Below are positions 1-9,656 of a DNA stretch of 64,000 nucleotides, piece by piece. How positions within the stretch are numbered: position 1 is the first letter of the stretch; every line of letters begins with the position of its first letter. A program made the translations under genes and the position numbers. The DNA comes from Vibrio sp. RE88. Lineage in GTDB: Bacteria; Pseudomonadota; Gammaproteobacteria; Enterobacterales; Vibrionaceae. The notes beneath the pieces were generated by a model. It searched no databases. It was not told the DNA's origin and worked only from the letters and a program-made list of their open reading frames with translations. Location of the stretch: positions 434,001-498,000 of the forward strand of contig NZ_VTYQ01000004.1 of NCBI RefSeq assembly GCF_013113835.1, given 5' to 3'.

Positions 1-2
1 TA

Positions 3-1139
3 ACCACGTTGTCTATCATCTGTGTTTTATTATCTTTGTGCTATTGCATAGGGTTATTGTTGATACAACAGCTTCAGCCAACCGTTAACGGTATCAGTAC
101 GATAGCGGCGGCATTACTTCTTCTTTCCCTCAGTTTTCTTCTGCTTAGCTTCGGTAATCATGTTACGCATTGGGTGTCTAAGATTCTCGCTAACTCAATG
201 ATGGCGTTCAGCTATATCGTTATTCTGTTAGGTGTGTGTCAGTTTCGAAGCTATGACCGGCGCCTAGCCAACATCGGCTTCTATAGCTTTCCGGTTTTGA
301 TCGTTGGCCTGACTTACTTTACGTTTTTTATGCCGTCGACCAACGCACGGGTCATCCTGATGACAATGTTCGTCTCCGGGATGTGCTTCATCTCCATTCT
401 TGCTAATCAGAAAGGCAAAAGTGCCGACATCGCACCCTCTAAACTGTTATTGTCGACTGGGCTAGCAACTCAAGGGCTTTATAATCTGTTCCGTTTTGTT
501 TGGACTCTATTTGAAGAACGGATAGACGACTTCATGCTTTCTGGCACTGCGCACCAACTGGCGTTTATCAGTACCTTATTAATGATTATATTTGTCGGAT
601 TTTCAGTGACATGGATGCTAACGGGCCGACTCGTTGCGACCATCTATGATACGTCAATTAAAGACGAGCTTACCCAACTTTATAATCGTCGTGCGTTAGA
701 GGAGTTACTCCCCAAAGAAATGGCGAGATCAAACCGCCATGGTCAGCCTTTGTCTGTGCTACTTCTTGATATCGACCACTTCAAAAAGGTCAATGATACC
801 TATGGGCATCAGGCGGGCGATAGAGTGTTGCGGACAACAGGCAAACTGCTGATTCTTCAAACCCGAAAAGACGATTTGAGTTTTCGCTACGGTGGTGAAG
901 AGTTTTTGGTGTTGCTGCCGAATACCGATGTAGAGAAGGCCGTCATTGTGGCCGAGAAGCTCAGAGAAGCGATTAAGAGGGCTCGGATGTTGCCGAGTAA
1001 TGTCGATTCGTGCACGGCGAGTTTTGGGGTGACTCAATTTAATGGAGAGGATGATTGGCAAACCGCTATAGAGCGCGCAGATCAGGCACTCTATAGCGCT
1101 AAGGAAAATGGCCGCAACCAAGTTACGGCGAGAACTTAG
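3..1139 (+). CDS. Membrane-bound GGDEF diguanylate cyclase (5' end probably cut by the window)
   Basis: Likely makes cyclic di-GMP from two GTP at the inner membrane. The N-terminal half is a run of hydrophobic helices with no recognised sensor name. The C-terminal GGDEF domain carries an intact GGEEF active-site motif (in RYGGEEFLVLLP), and an RKDD (RxxD) inhibitory site lies five residues before it, so activity with product feedback inhibition is expected. The frame is open to the window edge. A TTG at position 9 could be a start, but no ribosome binding site is visible, so the real start may lie upstream. Its stop codon overlaps the stop of the convergent bkd E2 gene (shared bases 1136-1139). 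The family assignment is firm; the sensed signal is unknown. Confidence 0.85.
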   Translation, partial: TTLSIICVLLSLCYCIGLLLIQQLQPTVNGISTIAAALLLLSLSFLLLSFGNHVTHWVSKILANSMMAFSYIVILLGVCQFRSYDRRLANIGFYSFPVLIVGLTYFTFFMPSTNARVILMTMFVSGMCFISILANQKGKSADIAPSKLLLSTGLATQGLYNLFRFVWTLFEERIDDFMLSGTAHQLAFISTLLMIIFVGFSVTWMLTGRLVATIYDTSIKDELTQLYNRRALEELLPKEMARSNRHGQPLSVLLLDIDHFKKVNDTYGHQAGDRVLRTTGKLLILQTRKDDLSFRYGGEEFLVLLPNTDVEKAVIVAEKLREAIKRARMLPSNVDSCTASFGVTQFNGEDDWQTAIERADQALYSAKENGRNQVTART

Positions 1140-2278
1140 TCAAGTTTCATTTCCAAGTGTTCTACCAGAAGTTTGGTGAAACGAGCAGCTTCACCACCCG
1201 TACACGCTCTATGGTCAAAGGTTACAGACAGTGGCATTGTTTTCACAGCGACGGCTTCGTTGTTTCGCATCACGACTTTTTCGATGATACGACCAGCACC
1301 GACAATCGCAACCTGAGGCGGAGAAACAACCGGAGTGGCGTAGATACCTGCGATGGCCCCGAAGTTAGACAGCGTGATCGTTGCATGCTGTAACTGCTCG
1401 CGACCAATTTTTCTGTCACGAATACCCGTCACAGTTTCATTGAGCCAGGAGCGGATGTCTTCCGTTTTCACTTCGTTAGCGTTACGTAAAACAGGGACAT
1501 ACAAGCCGTGGCTGCTGTCGACAGCAATACCAATGTTCACGGCACTGTGTACACAGCGAGTCATGGTCTCTGCGTCAAACCAAGCATTTAGAGCGGGTTC
1601 CTTTTCACAAGCGTGAACCACCGCCTGAATTAGACGGCCTGAAATGTCTTCACCTTTGGTCCAGTTTTCAAGTAGCGCTTCTTCTGTGATGGTGACAGAG
1701 GCAACATTGTGGTGTGACTCCGCCATGGTTCCCACCATAGTTCGGCGAGCACCTTTAAGTACTTCTGTCCCGGGCTGCTGCTTACCGGCTTCTTCATAGA
1801 TGTCTGCATCCGTGATCATGCCATCATGACCACTGCCTTTGACATGTAGAAGATCGACACCGAGCTTTTTCGCCAACAAACGTGCAGAAGGCATCGCGGT
1901 GAGTGGTGAGCCTTCCCCCGTATTGTGAGACGCACCAATCCAGAAATCGTCAACGTCAACTTGATGGGTTTTACTCGACACATTACCAACAACTGTGGCG
2001 GCATCTTTCTGTTTTGATTCTACTTTTTTCGCAGAGCCTTCTTCTTCAATTTCTAGAAGCAAGCTACCAATATTGATAACGTCGCCTTCTTCTCCATGGC
2101 GACTGACTATTTTACCACTGTATGGTGCTGGTACTTCTACAACGGCCTTTGCGGTCTCAACGGTCAAAATAATCTGATCGACTTTGACCATGTCACCGAC
2201 ATTCACATGCCATTGTACAATTTCCGATTCCGCGAGCCCTTCACCAAGATCTGGCAGTAAAAATGATCTCATTTCCAT
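1136..2278 (-). CDS. bkdB: Branched-chain 2-oxoacid dehydrogenase E2 (dihydrolipoyl acyltransferase)
   Basis: Core acyltransferase of a 2-oxoacid dehydrogenase complex, moving the acyl group from E1 to CoA. Order of domains in 380 residues: a lipoyl domain (about 1-80) with the lipoyl lysine in VETAKAVVEVPAP, an E3/E1-binding domain (about 125-160, PSARLLAKKLGVDL), then the catalytic domain. The active-site segment reads FDHRACTGGEAARF: the catalytic His is kept, but the Asp of the usual DHRxxDG motif is Thr, a variant I recall in some branched-chain-type E2s. It is last in a leftward operon and overlaps the E1 beta gene by 10 bases. No E3 (lipoamide dehydrogenase) gene is in the window, so the shared housekeeping enzyme is probably used. 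Branched-chain substrate is inferred from the two-subunit E1; acetoin dehydrogenase is the main alternative. Confidence 0.85.
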   Translation of the reverse strand: MEMRSFLLPDLGEGLAESEIVQWHVNVGDMVKVDQIILTVETAKAVVEVPAPYSGKIVSRHGEEGDVINIGSLLLEIEEEGSAKKVESKQKDAATVVGNVSSKTHQVDVDDFWIGASHNTGEGSPLTAMPSARLLAKKLGVDLLHVKGSGHDGMITDADIYEEAGKQQPGTEVLKGARRTMVGTMAESHHNVASVTITEEALLENWTKGEDISGRLIQAVVHACEKEPALNAWFDAETMTRCVHSAVNIGIAVDSSHGLYVPVLRNANEVKTEDIRSWLNETVTGIRDRKIGREQLQHATITLSNFGAIAGIYATPVVSPPQVAIVGAGRIIEKVVMRNNEAVAVKTMPLSVTFDHRACTGGEAARFTKLLVEHLEMKLD

Positions 2279-3252
2279 CCCTCCACGAGTTCTTTAGCTG
2301 CGATAACAATGTCTTCTTCCTGAATCATAAAGTAGTCTTCATTTCTGTAATAAGGCATGACTGTATCCATGCCGGTGACACGCTTCGGTGGCGCTTTTAA
2401 GGTACACATTGCGTGTTCGGCGGCTCTGGCGATGATCTCCGCACCGACACCACAGGTTTTGCTGGCTTCATGAACCACCAGTAAGCGACCTGTTTTGTCG
2501 AGTGATTTCAAGATGGTATCCATGTCGATAGGTTTGATGCTGGCAAGGTCAATCACCTCTGCTTCAATACCTTGCTCGGATAGCGTCTGTGCTGCCTGCA
2601 ACGACTCAACCACGCATGCACCCCAAGTCACAAGCGTCAGATCTCGCCCTTTACGCAGAGTGAAACAGCTGTCGAGTGGCAGAGCTTCGCCATTATCTAT
2701 TACGTTAGATTTGACGGTACGGTAGATACGCTTAGGCTCAAAGAACATCACAGGATCGTTGCTACGAATGGCCGCCAGCAATAAACCGTAAGCACGTTGA
2801 GGTGACGATGGAATCACAACTCTGAAACCGGGAATGTGAGCAAACAGTGCTTCAACACTTTCCGAGTGGTGTTCAGGAGCGTGGATACCGCCGCCAAATG
2901 GCGCTCGGAAAACGGCAGGGCAGGTAAGTCGACCACGTGTACGATTTCGCATACGTGCCGCATGACACATCAGATGTTCCATAGCAGGAAAAACGAAGCC
3001 TTGGAATTGGAATTCTGCCACAGGTCTCAAGCCCTGAGTGGCCATACCAACGCTGACACCGCCAATTAATGCTTCTGCTAGCGGTGTATCGATCACTCGT
3101 TTCAGGCCGAACTTTTCTTTCAGGCCTACGGTTGCACGGAACACACCGCCGTTATCGCCAACATCTTCACCTAACACAACCACCTTAGCGTCATTGCTCA
3201 TTTCATGATGCAAGGCGAGGTTGACGGCTTCAACCAGTGTAATCTCAGACAT
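2269..3252 (-). CDS. bkdA2: Branched-chain 2-oxoacid dehydrogenase E1 beta subunit
   Basis: Beta half of the thiamine-diphosphate E1 heterotetramer that decarboxylates branched-chain 2-oxoacids. Family features in 327 residues: the start MSEITLVEAVNLALHHEM, the GEDVGDNGGVFRAT block, DTPLAEALIGGVSVGMA, and the C-terminal transketolase domain containing GAEIIARAAEHA and VTGMDTVMPYY. Length matches the family. It overlaps E1 alpha upstream by 8 bases and E2 downstream by 10, so the three are translationally coupled. The product acts in the cytoplasm in valine, leucine and isoleucine breakdown and in supplying branched acyl-CoA primers. The residue pattern fits BkdA2-type proteins better than pyruvate E1 beta, but substrate is inferred. 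Confidence 0.87.
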   Translation of the reverse strand: MSEITLVEAVNLALHHEMSNDAKVVVLGEDVGDNGGVFRATVGLKEKFGLKRVIDTPLAEALIGGVSVGMATQGLRPVAEFQFQGFVFPAMEHLMCHAARMRNRTRGRLTCPAVFRAPFGGGIHAPEHHSESVEALFAHIPGFRVVIPSSPQRAYGLLLAAIRSNDPVMFFEPKRIYRTVKSNVIDNGEALPLDSCFTLRKGRDLTLVTWGACVVESLQAAQTLSEQGIEAEVIDLASIKPIDMDTILKSLDKTGRLLVVHEASKTCGVGAEIIARAAEHAMCTLKAPPKRVTGMDTVMPYYRNEDYFMIQEEDIVIAAKELVEGWK

Positions 3253-4339
3253 GCTTGCCTCCCTGCATTCGCATCGCTTTGTTGATCAGTTCATCCCTTT
3301 GTTTATTGAGTTCTGTAACAGGAGATTCATACAGGTAATCAAAGGCAGTTTCGGGAGCTTGAGGTGGAAGGTTAAGGTAGCGTTCAACGGCTTTTTCAAC
3401 TTCGACTCTAGCTTGTTCTAGCAAGGCTTGCTCTTCTTCTTCAGACCAATGGCCTTGTTGAATCAAGTAATTTTTGAGGCGGAGAATGGGTTCAAATTGC
3501 CAAGCTTGATTGAGCTCATCTGTACTGCGATAGCGGCTAGCGTCATCCGCAGTGGTGTGGTCGCTGAGTCGGTAACTTACCGCTTCAATCAAGGTCGCGC
3601 CTTTCCCTTTTCTGGCTCTGTCTAGTGCAGTTGCAACCGCGTCGAACATGGCAACAACGTCATTGCCGTCAACTGTGATACCCGGTATGCCAGCACCTTT
3701 TGCTTTCTCTGAAAGAAAATCGGCAGCACACTGAAGAGCACGTGGTACTGAAATCGCCCACTGGTTATTGTTGACGACAAACACTAGTGGAATATTCCAA
3801 GCGCCTGCGCAGTTTATGGACTCAAGGAAGTCACCTTTAGACGTTGCACCGTCACCACAAGTAACAAGTGCTGCATTATGGTTACCATCTATTTTCAATG
3901 CCGCCGCCACGCCGACAGCGTGTGTACATTGAGTAGCAATAGGTACGCAGAAAGGTAAGTCCCGGCATGATATATGGCTATCATCTGGGCAGAAGTCACT
4001 ACCTCGTTCATCGCCTCCCCAATACTGGAGGTTTTTCTCCATTCCAATACCTCGAACCCACATAGCGGGCATATCGCGATAATAGGGGACGAAGACGTCT
4101 TGCACACGTAAGGCGTGACCTATGGCAATACCAAAGGCCTCTGCACCTAAGTGTGAAGGGTAGGTTCCTAGCTTTCCGGTTCTTTGTAAGGCGACAGCTT
4201 TATTGTCGTAGGTGCGTGCGACAACCATGTCGCAATAGAACTTTTTCAGTGTCGCAGCATCAGCCCACTCTGGGAGTGGTTTAACGACTTGACCATGGTG
4301 ATCGATAAATCGATTCATGGGTAAGGCCTGAACGTTCAT
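3245..4339 (-). CDS. bkdA1: Branched-chain 2-oxoacid dehydrogenase E1 alpha subunit
   Basis: Thiamine-diphosphate-binding alpha subunit of E1. Visible family motifs in 364 residues: the YPSHLGAEAFGIAIGHAL block, the thiamine-binding GDGATSKGDFLESINCAG...NNQWAISVP region, and YRLSDHTTADDASRYRS, the phosphorylation-loop equivalent. The start was set at 4339 (MNVQALPMNRF) because AAGGAG lies a few bases upstream; the frame stays open 31 codons further, but that extension looks non-coding. First gene of the leftward bkd operon, facing a gap of about 800 bases shared with a divergent chemoreceptor gene. Confidence 0.88.
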   Translation of the reverse strand: MNVQALPMNRFIDHHGQVVKPLPEWADAATLKKFYCDMVVARTYDNKAVALQRTGKLGTYPSHLGAEAFGIAIGHALRVQDVFVPYYRDMPAMWVRGIGMEKNLQYWGGDERGSDFCPDDSHISCRDLPFCVPIATQCTHAVGVAAALKIDGNHNAALVTCGDGATSKGDFLESINCAGAWNIPLVFVVNNNQWAISVPRALQCAADFLSEKAKGAGIPGITVDGNDVVAMFDAVATALDRARKGKGATLIEAVSYRLSDHTTADDASRYRSTDELNQAWQFEPILRLKNYLIQQGHWSEEEEQALLEQARVEVEKAVERYLNLPPQAPETAFDYLYESPVTELNKQRDELINKAMRMQGGKHV

Positions 4340-5138
4340 CTCAAGCTCCTTGTTGCGCTGCATTCTTTGGCAGCAATTAATTAACATCCTCCGGGCAAAA
4401 CCATTTTTATGCCGATCTGAGTTTTTTCTCAATTTGAAACACTATTCTAGAGAATAAGTCAGATGCATTCTTTCACACTGATATATCTACTTAATCCAGT
4501 GATGAATCTTGGTGATGCCAGTTAATTTAAGTGTAACCAAAATGTTAAATAACGCCTGATTTGAGTCATTTTTCGAGAGTAAACTAATTCTTACAAACGT
4601 TAAAAAACAGATGAAAGTGCTGGTTTTTTTGAATCGGAATGTCGAAAACTGAAAATATTCACTATCGAATTAGGGAATTTTACAAGAATATCATCCGGAT
4701 TTTTTTGCAAAAATTGTCGAAAAAACCTCTTTTAGACAGAAAAAGCAGAGCCAAAATTGGTTGATGAGGTAGCAATTTGGGTTGGGACATGTCTGTCTAA
4801 TCAAATTGTTAACCGTTGAGTGAATAGCGGCTCCATACCGAGTGGATATAGGTATGGCAGAAGAGAATTTGCGGTCAACATCACAGGTCAAACCAGTTCT
4901 TATTACTACTTAAGGGGTAGGAGTGAAAACCTATTTTAGCCTTATATATTAGATGCTTAGTGGTTCAAATGGATTGCTCCCACTTTCACCTTATGGATAA
5001 ACCTTTGAGGGTTAATCGAAAAGTTTATTTTTTGTGCTTACACTTATAGCACTAAATGCATATAAATAGTACGTCAGCTGGCAAGACTCTTCTGGATAAA
5101 CAGAGGCGGAGATGGAGTTTCCGCAAAGAGGTTTGGTT
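4340..5138. other. Intergenic region between bkd operon and chemoreceptor
   Basis: About 800 bases, AT-rich, between divergent genes; it must hold both promoters. The small open frames here show no ribosome binding site or protein-like composition. No tRNA, strong hairpin terminator or repeat was seen. Nothing here supports a specific regulator site. Confidence 0.6.
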
Positions 5139-7451
5139 ATGAAAATTGCCACTAAAATAGTGTTGGCGTCGACTTTGTTATGCAGTATAGCCGTTGTCGC
5201 GACTGGGACTTTCGTAGGATGGAGAGCATCTGAGCTATCAGAGCAAGCACTTTATCAACGCGCTATTAGTCAACTTACTTCCATACGGGAAAACAAAAAA
5301 AGTGAGATAGAGAACTATTTCAAGCATATTCGTGGTCAGATGCTCACCGCCGCGAATTCAATTGGTGTCAGAGATGCGATGGTTGCATTTAATGACACGT
5401 TTGAGCGTTATCCGGTTGAGTCGGTGAGCGCCAGTGATTTATCGAGTCTTTCCAATTATTACACCTCTAATTTTGGCGCTACCTACCGAACGGCAAATGG
5501 TGGTAACTCAGCGAATGAACTGCAAAAGCTGAACATGCTGTCACCGAGGGCAAAGGCGCTTCAGGCACGTTACATCGGTGTTAACCCGAACCCCTTGGGT
5601 GAAAAACATCAGATGATGGCTGACTCGTTAGGGACTGAATACGACAAAGTACACAGTAAGTATCATCCAAGCATCAAAGGCTTTCTGGAAGAGTTTGGCT
5701 ACTATGATATTTTCCTAGTCGATACCAGTGGCAACATTGTTTACTCGGTTTTTAAAGAGCTTGATTATGCAACCAACCTGAATTCCGGCCCTTACGCTGG
5801 AAGCGGTATTGCCAAGGCGTTTAAAAATGCGCTGAATAAAGGTGCATCTCAGTATCACCTTGAAGACTTTGCGCCATATTTCCCTTCCTATGAAGCGGCC
5901 GCTTCTTTTATCGCGACACCAGTGAAAGTCGACAACCAAACCATTGGCGTTCTGATCTTCCAGATGCCTGTCGATAAGATTAATAGCATTATGACTTTCG
6001 GTGAAAACTGGAGTTATGCGGGGTTGGGTAATTCAGGTGAAACTTATCTTGTCGGTCCGGATAGTTTGCTACGCAGTGAATCGCGTTTCCTTATCGAAGA
6101 ACCTGAGCTCTATTTTGAGGAGCTAAGAGCATCCGGTGTATCGCAAAGCATCATGGACCAGATACAAGGTAAGTCTTCGGCTATTGGTCGACAGATGGCG
6201 GACACTGCGAGTGTCAAAGCCGCTTTTCGCGGCCAAAGTGGCTCTGAAGTGATCGACGATTACCGTGGTATAGAAGTTTTATCAGTTTATTCGCCTCTCG
6301 ATGCAGCTGGCTTGCAGTGGGCAATTGTGACCGAAATAGATAAGGCAGAAGCATTGGCTGATCTTGATGCACTGGTGCAGTCTAAATTTACTACGGTTAT
6401 GACAAGCATAGTTGTTGGGGTGATAGCCGCTGTGCTTGTTTCTTACTTCCTTGGTAGCAGTATTTCGAGGCCAATCCGTATGGCGAGTGAGAAAATCCAG
6501 AGAATCAGTAGAGAAAATGATCTGACAGAAAGGTTGGATGTAGAAGGCAAAGATGAGATGACCGATTTAGCCGTCTCACTCAATTCCCTATTTACACATT
6601 TACAGGACATTATTCGCAAATTCGCCGAAGCAACTGAAAATCTTAACAACAACACACAAAGCATGGCTGGCAACATGAACAGTACCCGTGACGCGGTTCA
6701 AGAGCAAAACCACCGCACCGAATCTGTTGCTACCGCCGTAAACGAAATGAGTGCTTCGATCTCTGAAGTAGCTCAGTTTGCTAGCCGAGCTGCTGAGTTT
6801 GTGAAAAATGCCAACGATACAGGTAGCGAAGGGGTGGGTGTTGGCCGAAACCTTGGTAATGAAATTTCACGCCTCAATGAGGAAATGCAGACGGCTGTCG
6901 ATGCTATAGGGCGCCTGCATCATGAAAGTAATTCGATCGCCGAAGTTCTGGATGTGATTCAGGGAATTGCTGAACAAACAAACCTACTGGCACTCAACGC
7001 TGCCATTGAGGCGGCGCGCGCGGGTGAACAAGGACGCGGCTTTGCCGTGGTGGCTGATGAAGTACGCTCCCTTGCTGGCCGGACTCAGTCATCGACCGAA
7101 GAAATTCGTGGAAAAATTGAATCCTTGCAACGAGAAACTAATGAAGTATCAAAGAGTATTGAAAATGCTAACAATACGGTATCACAAGGCGTGGATACGT
7201 GTGATCAGAACGCGGGTATGCTTGAGCAGATAGTGACCATGCTCAACGATCTGAATGAAATGAATGTGCAGATTGCCGCAGCAACCGAAGAGCAAAAAGC
7301 GGTAACCGACGAAATTAGTGGCAGTATTACTTCGATTGCGGACGCATCTTCTGCAGTGTCTAGTCAGGTCAGTGACGTAGACCATGTGCTGCAAGGTTTA
7401 TCTTCTCAAGCCGAGCAGCTTAATGCGGAAGTATCGCAGTTCAAATATTAG
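5139..7451 (+). CDS. Methyl-accepting chemotaxis protein with large periplasmic Cache-type sensor
   Basis: Transmembrane chemoreceptor controlling CheA/CheY. In 770 residues: first membrane helix about 8-30, a periplasmic region of nearly 400 residues with Cache-like segments ([18 protein letters not shown] and the Cache-style QWAIVTEI close), a second helix around 420-445, a HAMP domain, and a cytoplasmic signalling domain with the hairpin tip [20 protein letters not shown] followed by [18 protein letters not shown]. The start at 5139 is chosen for the AGAGG upstream and because [11 protein letters not shown] gives a clean N-terminal helix; an ATG 27 bases earlier is possible. No CheR-docking pentapeptide is visible at the C-terminus (VSQFKY). 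The ligand is unknown; Cache sensors often bind amino acids or organic acids. Followed by a strong terminator. Confidence 0.93.
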   Translation: MKIATKIVLASTLLCSIAVVATGTFVGWRASELSEQALYQRAISQLTSIRENKKSEIENYFKHIRGQMLTAANSIGVRDAMVAFNDTFERYPVESVSASDLSSLSNYYTSNFGATYRTANGGNSANELQKLNMLSPRAKALQARYIGVNPNPLGEKHQMMADSLGTEYDKVHSKYHPSIKGFLEEFGYYDIFLVDTSGNIVYSVFKELDYATNLNSGPYAGSGIAKAFKNALNKGASQYHLEDFAPYFPSYEAAASFIATPVKVDNQTIGVLIFQMPVDKINSIMTFGENWSYAGLGNSGETYLVGPDSLLRSESRFLIEEPELYFEELRASGVSQSIMDQIQGKSSAIGRQMADTASVKAAFRGQSGSEVIDDYRGIEVLSVYSPLDAAGLQWAIVTEIDKAEALADLDALVQSKFTTVMTSIVVGVIAAVLVSYFLGSSISRPIRMASEKIQRISRENDLTERLDVEGKDEMTDLAVSLNSLFTHLQDIIRKFAEATENLNNNTQSMAGNMNSTRDAVQEQNHRTESVATAVNEMSASISEVAQFASRAAEFVKNANDTGSEGVGVGRNLGNEISRLNEEMQTAVDAIGRLHHESNSIAEVLDVIQGIAEQTNLLALNAAIEAARAGEQGRGFAVVADEVRSLAGRTQSSTEEIRGKIESLQRETNEVSKSIENANNTVSQGVDTCDQNAGMLEQIVTMLNDLNEMNVQIAAATEEQKAVTDEISGSITSIADASSAVSSQVSDVDHVLQGLSSQAEQLNAEVSQFKY

Positions 7452-7463
7452 AACACGCAAATG

Positions 7464-7490
7464 GCCGACTCACTGAGAGTCGGCTTTTTT
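7464..7490 (+). terminator. Intrinsic terminator after the chemoreceptor
   Basis: GCCGACTC and GAGTCGGC form an 8-bp stem with loop ACTGA, followed by a T-run. It sits 12 bases past the receptor stop and abuts the end of the convergent GGDEF gene. Confidence 0.9.
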
Positions 7491-8457
7491 ATTTCTTAAT
7501 CTGTTTATTTTGATACATAGCTTTGTCTGATTGAGCGATAAGATCTTCAAGGCACGGGGCGCCAAAACAGTCTTCGATATGAGATCCAATACTTAAGCTG
7601 GTTAAACTCAGCGACTCTTTGTCCTTGGTCTGGGCTAGATACTCCGCCGAAACCCGAGCCGCGAGTTGTTTTAGCTCTCTTCGCGTATTGAGCAGCGAAA
7701 GTACAACGAACTCATCTCCGCCTAAGCGAGCGATAACGTCACTTTGTCTACACGCCTCTCTTAAAGTTTGAGCCAGTATGAGTATGCACTGGTCTCCTGA
7801 CTCATGCCCACCCTTATCATTGACCTGTTTTAAGTTGTCAATATCGATGTAAATCATCCCAATGGCTTGCTGATATCTCGGCGCATCTTTTATTTTCTGC
7901 TCTCCGAGCAAAGTTAACCCTCGCCGGTTAAATGCGCCAGTTAAATCATCTTTTAATGCGAGTTCTTCAGCTTCTTGGAGCCGACAAGCGGTATCTAAAT
8001 CTAATGTGACCAATCGAGCGAGCTGGCACAGCACTCTAATTAGAGTTTTGTCATATGAAGTTGCGTTGGTATCGATAACGCAAATGGAGCCAAAAGGCTT
8101 ACCATTTGGCCAAAAAATAGGTATTCCGCAATAAGAACGAACGGCACCCTCTGAGACAGGGGGGGCAGCCGACCAAACTTCATGAGTTGCTGCACTCGGT
8201 ACGTATAGATCTTGCCGTGTTTCGACCATATGGCGACAGAAGCTTTTCATGTTCCATGGCCAGTTCATTTGCGCTTCTAAGTAGTGATCTTGATTCTGGC
8301 TCGATACAACCACATTAAACTCGTCATTTCTTAGTTGGACGATTGCTCCGGTTGCCGCTCCAAATAAATCAGCCAGCAGGTTAACCATTTCCTGCCACTT
8401 TGATAGGTCAATCAGTTGCGCGTCCGGATCGGTTAAACATTGCTGTGTATCTACCAT
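7489..8457 (-). CDS. GAF-GGDEF diguanylate cyclase, soluble
   Basis: Cytoplasmic c-di-GMP synthase of 322 residues without membrane segments. Residues about 10-160 form a GAF-type sensor (core GIPIFWPNGKPFGSICVID); the C-terminal half is a GGDEF domain with intact GGDEF in ARLGGDEFVVLS and an RQSD inhibitory site five residues before it. Monocistronic, with its promoter facing the HopJ-like gene. It has the same architecture and many matching motifs as the gene at 52967-53938, so the two look like paralogues. The GAF ligand is unknown. Confidence 0.88.
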   Translation of the reverse strand: MVDTQQCLTDPDAQLIDLSKWQEMVNLLADLFGAATGAIVQLRNDEFNVVVSSQNQDHYLEAQMNWPWNMKSFCRHMVETRQDLYVPSAATHEVWSAAPPVSEGAVRSYCGIPIFWPNGKPFGSICVIDTNATSYDKTLIRVLCQLARLVTLDLDTACRLQEAEELALKDDLTGAFNRRGLTLLGEQKIKDAPRYQQAIGMIYIDIDNLKQVNDKGGHESGDQCILILAQTLREACRQSDVIARLGGDEFVVLSLLNTRRELKQLAARVSAEYLAQTKDKESLSLTSLSIGSHIEDCFGAPCLEDLIAQSDKAMYQNKQIKK

Positions 8458-8584
8458 TTGTTCTTTCCTAAATGCTGTACTGTTAGTTTATTATAGAGCG
8501 CCATTATAGAGTTTTTGAGGAATAAACACCTTTTTAATTATGAATCAATATCATAGACTTAATCTGTTTTAACGGGAGTGAAAA

Positions 8585-8929
8585 ATGGAATTAAGTGTAT
8601 TTATTGAGCAACTGAAGCAAAACCCAACGACGGTGCAGTTTGAACAAACAATGGCAGCGATAGATGCGAATTACGAGTTTACGCCAACGGCATTCAGTAA
8701 TGGCGAAACAAAGAATGAAGCCAACCAGAACAATGGATCGTGCAAAATATTCGCGTTCGCCCAGCTGAATCAGCTCTCTGAGCAAGACACCTTAGCGTGC
8801 TTTGGTCGCTTTTATCGTGAAGATGTCCTTCAAAATCCAGACGGAGAGGATCACGCTAATATCCGCAATTTTATTAAGTTTGGTTGGCAAGGCATTCAAT
8901 TCGAATCAGATGCACTTGTTAGTAAATGA
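8585..8929 (+). CDS. HopJ-type III effector family small protein
   Basis: A 114-residue cytoplasmic-looking protein matching the HopJ family (PF08888) by eye: YEFTPTAFSNGE, NGSCKIFAFAQL, and HANIRNFIKFGWQGI near the end. The family name comes from a Pseudomonas syringae protein, but members are widespread in free-living gammaproteobacteria, where no secretion role is established. No type III secretion genes are in the window. A GGGAG-like site precedes the ATG. It sits alone between a divergent GGDEF gene and its own terminator. Family recognition is good; function is unknown. Confidence 0.8.
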   Translation: MELSVFIEQLKQNPTTVQFEQTMAAIDANYEFTPTAFSNGETKNEANQNNGSCKIFAFAQLNQLSEQDTLACFGRFYREDVLQNPDGEDHANIRNFIKFGWQGIQFESDALVSK

Positions 8930-8937
8930 TGGATCTA

Positions 8938-8959
8938 GGAGCGTTATCGCTCCTTTTTT
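8938..8959 (+). terminator. Intrinsic terminator after the HopJ-like gene
   Basis: GGAGCG and CGCTCC pair around a TTAT loop, then TTTTTT. It lies just before the next gene, which must therefore have its own promoter or depend on read-through. Confidence 0.88.
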
Positions 8960-8967
8960 ATAGGTGA

Positions 8968-9330
8968 ATGAAAATGGACAACAAACAGCTTGCTGAGTAT
9001 CTGGACACCTTTATGAGCGCTGAGTCTGATTATCCTTTTGGCCCTGAGGCGCTGGTCTACAAAGTGAAAGGAAAAATGTTCGCCATTTTGTCGATGAGAG
9101 AAGGGCGCGAATACGTAACCGTGAAAGTAAAGCCTGAAGATGGCGAAGTGCTAACATCCCAATTCACAGACATTACACCGGGATACCACACAAACAAAAG
9201 GCATTGGGTGACGGTTTATTATCCGGGGGACGTTGAAGATGGCCTAATTCAGGATCTTTGTGAGCGTTCGTATGAACTGATCGTCAGTAAATTACCCAAA
9301 GCACAAAGGGTCGCGTTGGGGTACGACTAG
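8968..9330 (+). CDS. MmcQ/YjbR family protein
   Basis: A 120-residue protein with the YjbR fold signature: YPFGPEALVYKVKGKMFAIL near the N-terminus, VTVKVKPEDGEVL in the middle and TNKRHWVTVYYPGDV...LCERSYELIVSKLPK at the end. These proteins have a CyaY-like double-wing fold and are often labelled DNA-binding; their role is not settled. Only 8 bases separate it from the upstream terminator. Length is normal for the family. Confidence 0.85.
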   Translation: MKMDNKQLAEYLDTFMSAESDYPFGPEALVYKVKGKMFAILSMREGREYVTVKVKPEDGEVLTSQFTDITPGYHTNKRHWVTVYYPGDVEDGLIQDLCERSYELIVSKLPKAQRVALGYD

Positions 9331-9421
9331 AATTGAGTTGTGCAAAAATTCGCTGGTTAGATCAAATAAGCAACCATTTGATTTAAATGTCAGCAATCAA
9401 ACAGGAAATGGATATTTTTGT

Positions 9422-9449
9422 TTGACTCTCATCGCTCAATCCGTAAAGT
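9422..9449 (+). promoter_or_regulatory. Promoter for the first tRNA-Cys
   Basis: TTGACT and TAAAGT are separated by 16 bases. The same arrangement, with the shared core TCAATCCGT followed by AAAGTA, stands ahead of the tRNA-Leu/tRNA-Cys pair at 13047-13074, which supports it by internal comparison. Confidence 0.6.
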
Positions 9450-9493
9450 ATGCATCGAACGCAGCGGTGGGTAACTAAAGCGTTAAAAGAAAA

Positions 9494-9567
9494 GGCGCGT
9501 TGGCAGAGTGGCTATGCAGCGGATTGCAAATCCGTGGACCTCGGTTCGACTCCGGGACGCGCCTCCA
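9494..9567 (+). tRNA. tRNA-Cys (GCA), copy 1
   Basis: 74 bases including an encoded CCA. The acceptor stem GGCGCGT pairs with ACGCGCC, the anticodon loop reads TTGCAAA (anticodon GCA), and the T-loop GGTTCGACTCC is canonical. Identical to the copy at 13234-13307. Confidence 0.97.
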
Positions 9568-9656
9568 TTCTTTTCCCTTCTTATTACATTTCGTATGAAC
9601 ATCACTTTTGTAATTCTAAATAGAAAAACTACTTCCTTGTAGTTTTAGCTGACTCA

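Noticed and set aside
4691..4891. 66-codon minus-strand open frame in the bkd-chemoreceptor gap.
   Set aside because: No ribosome binding site, unusual composition, and it lies in AT-rich promoter DNA.
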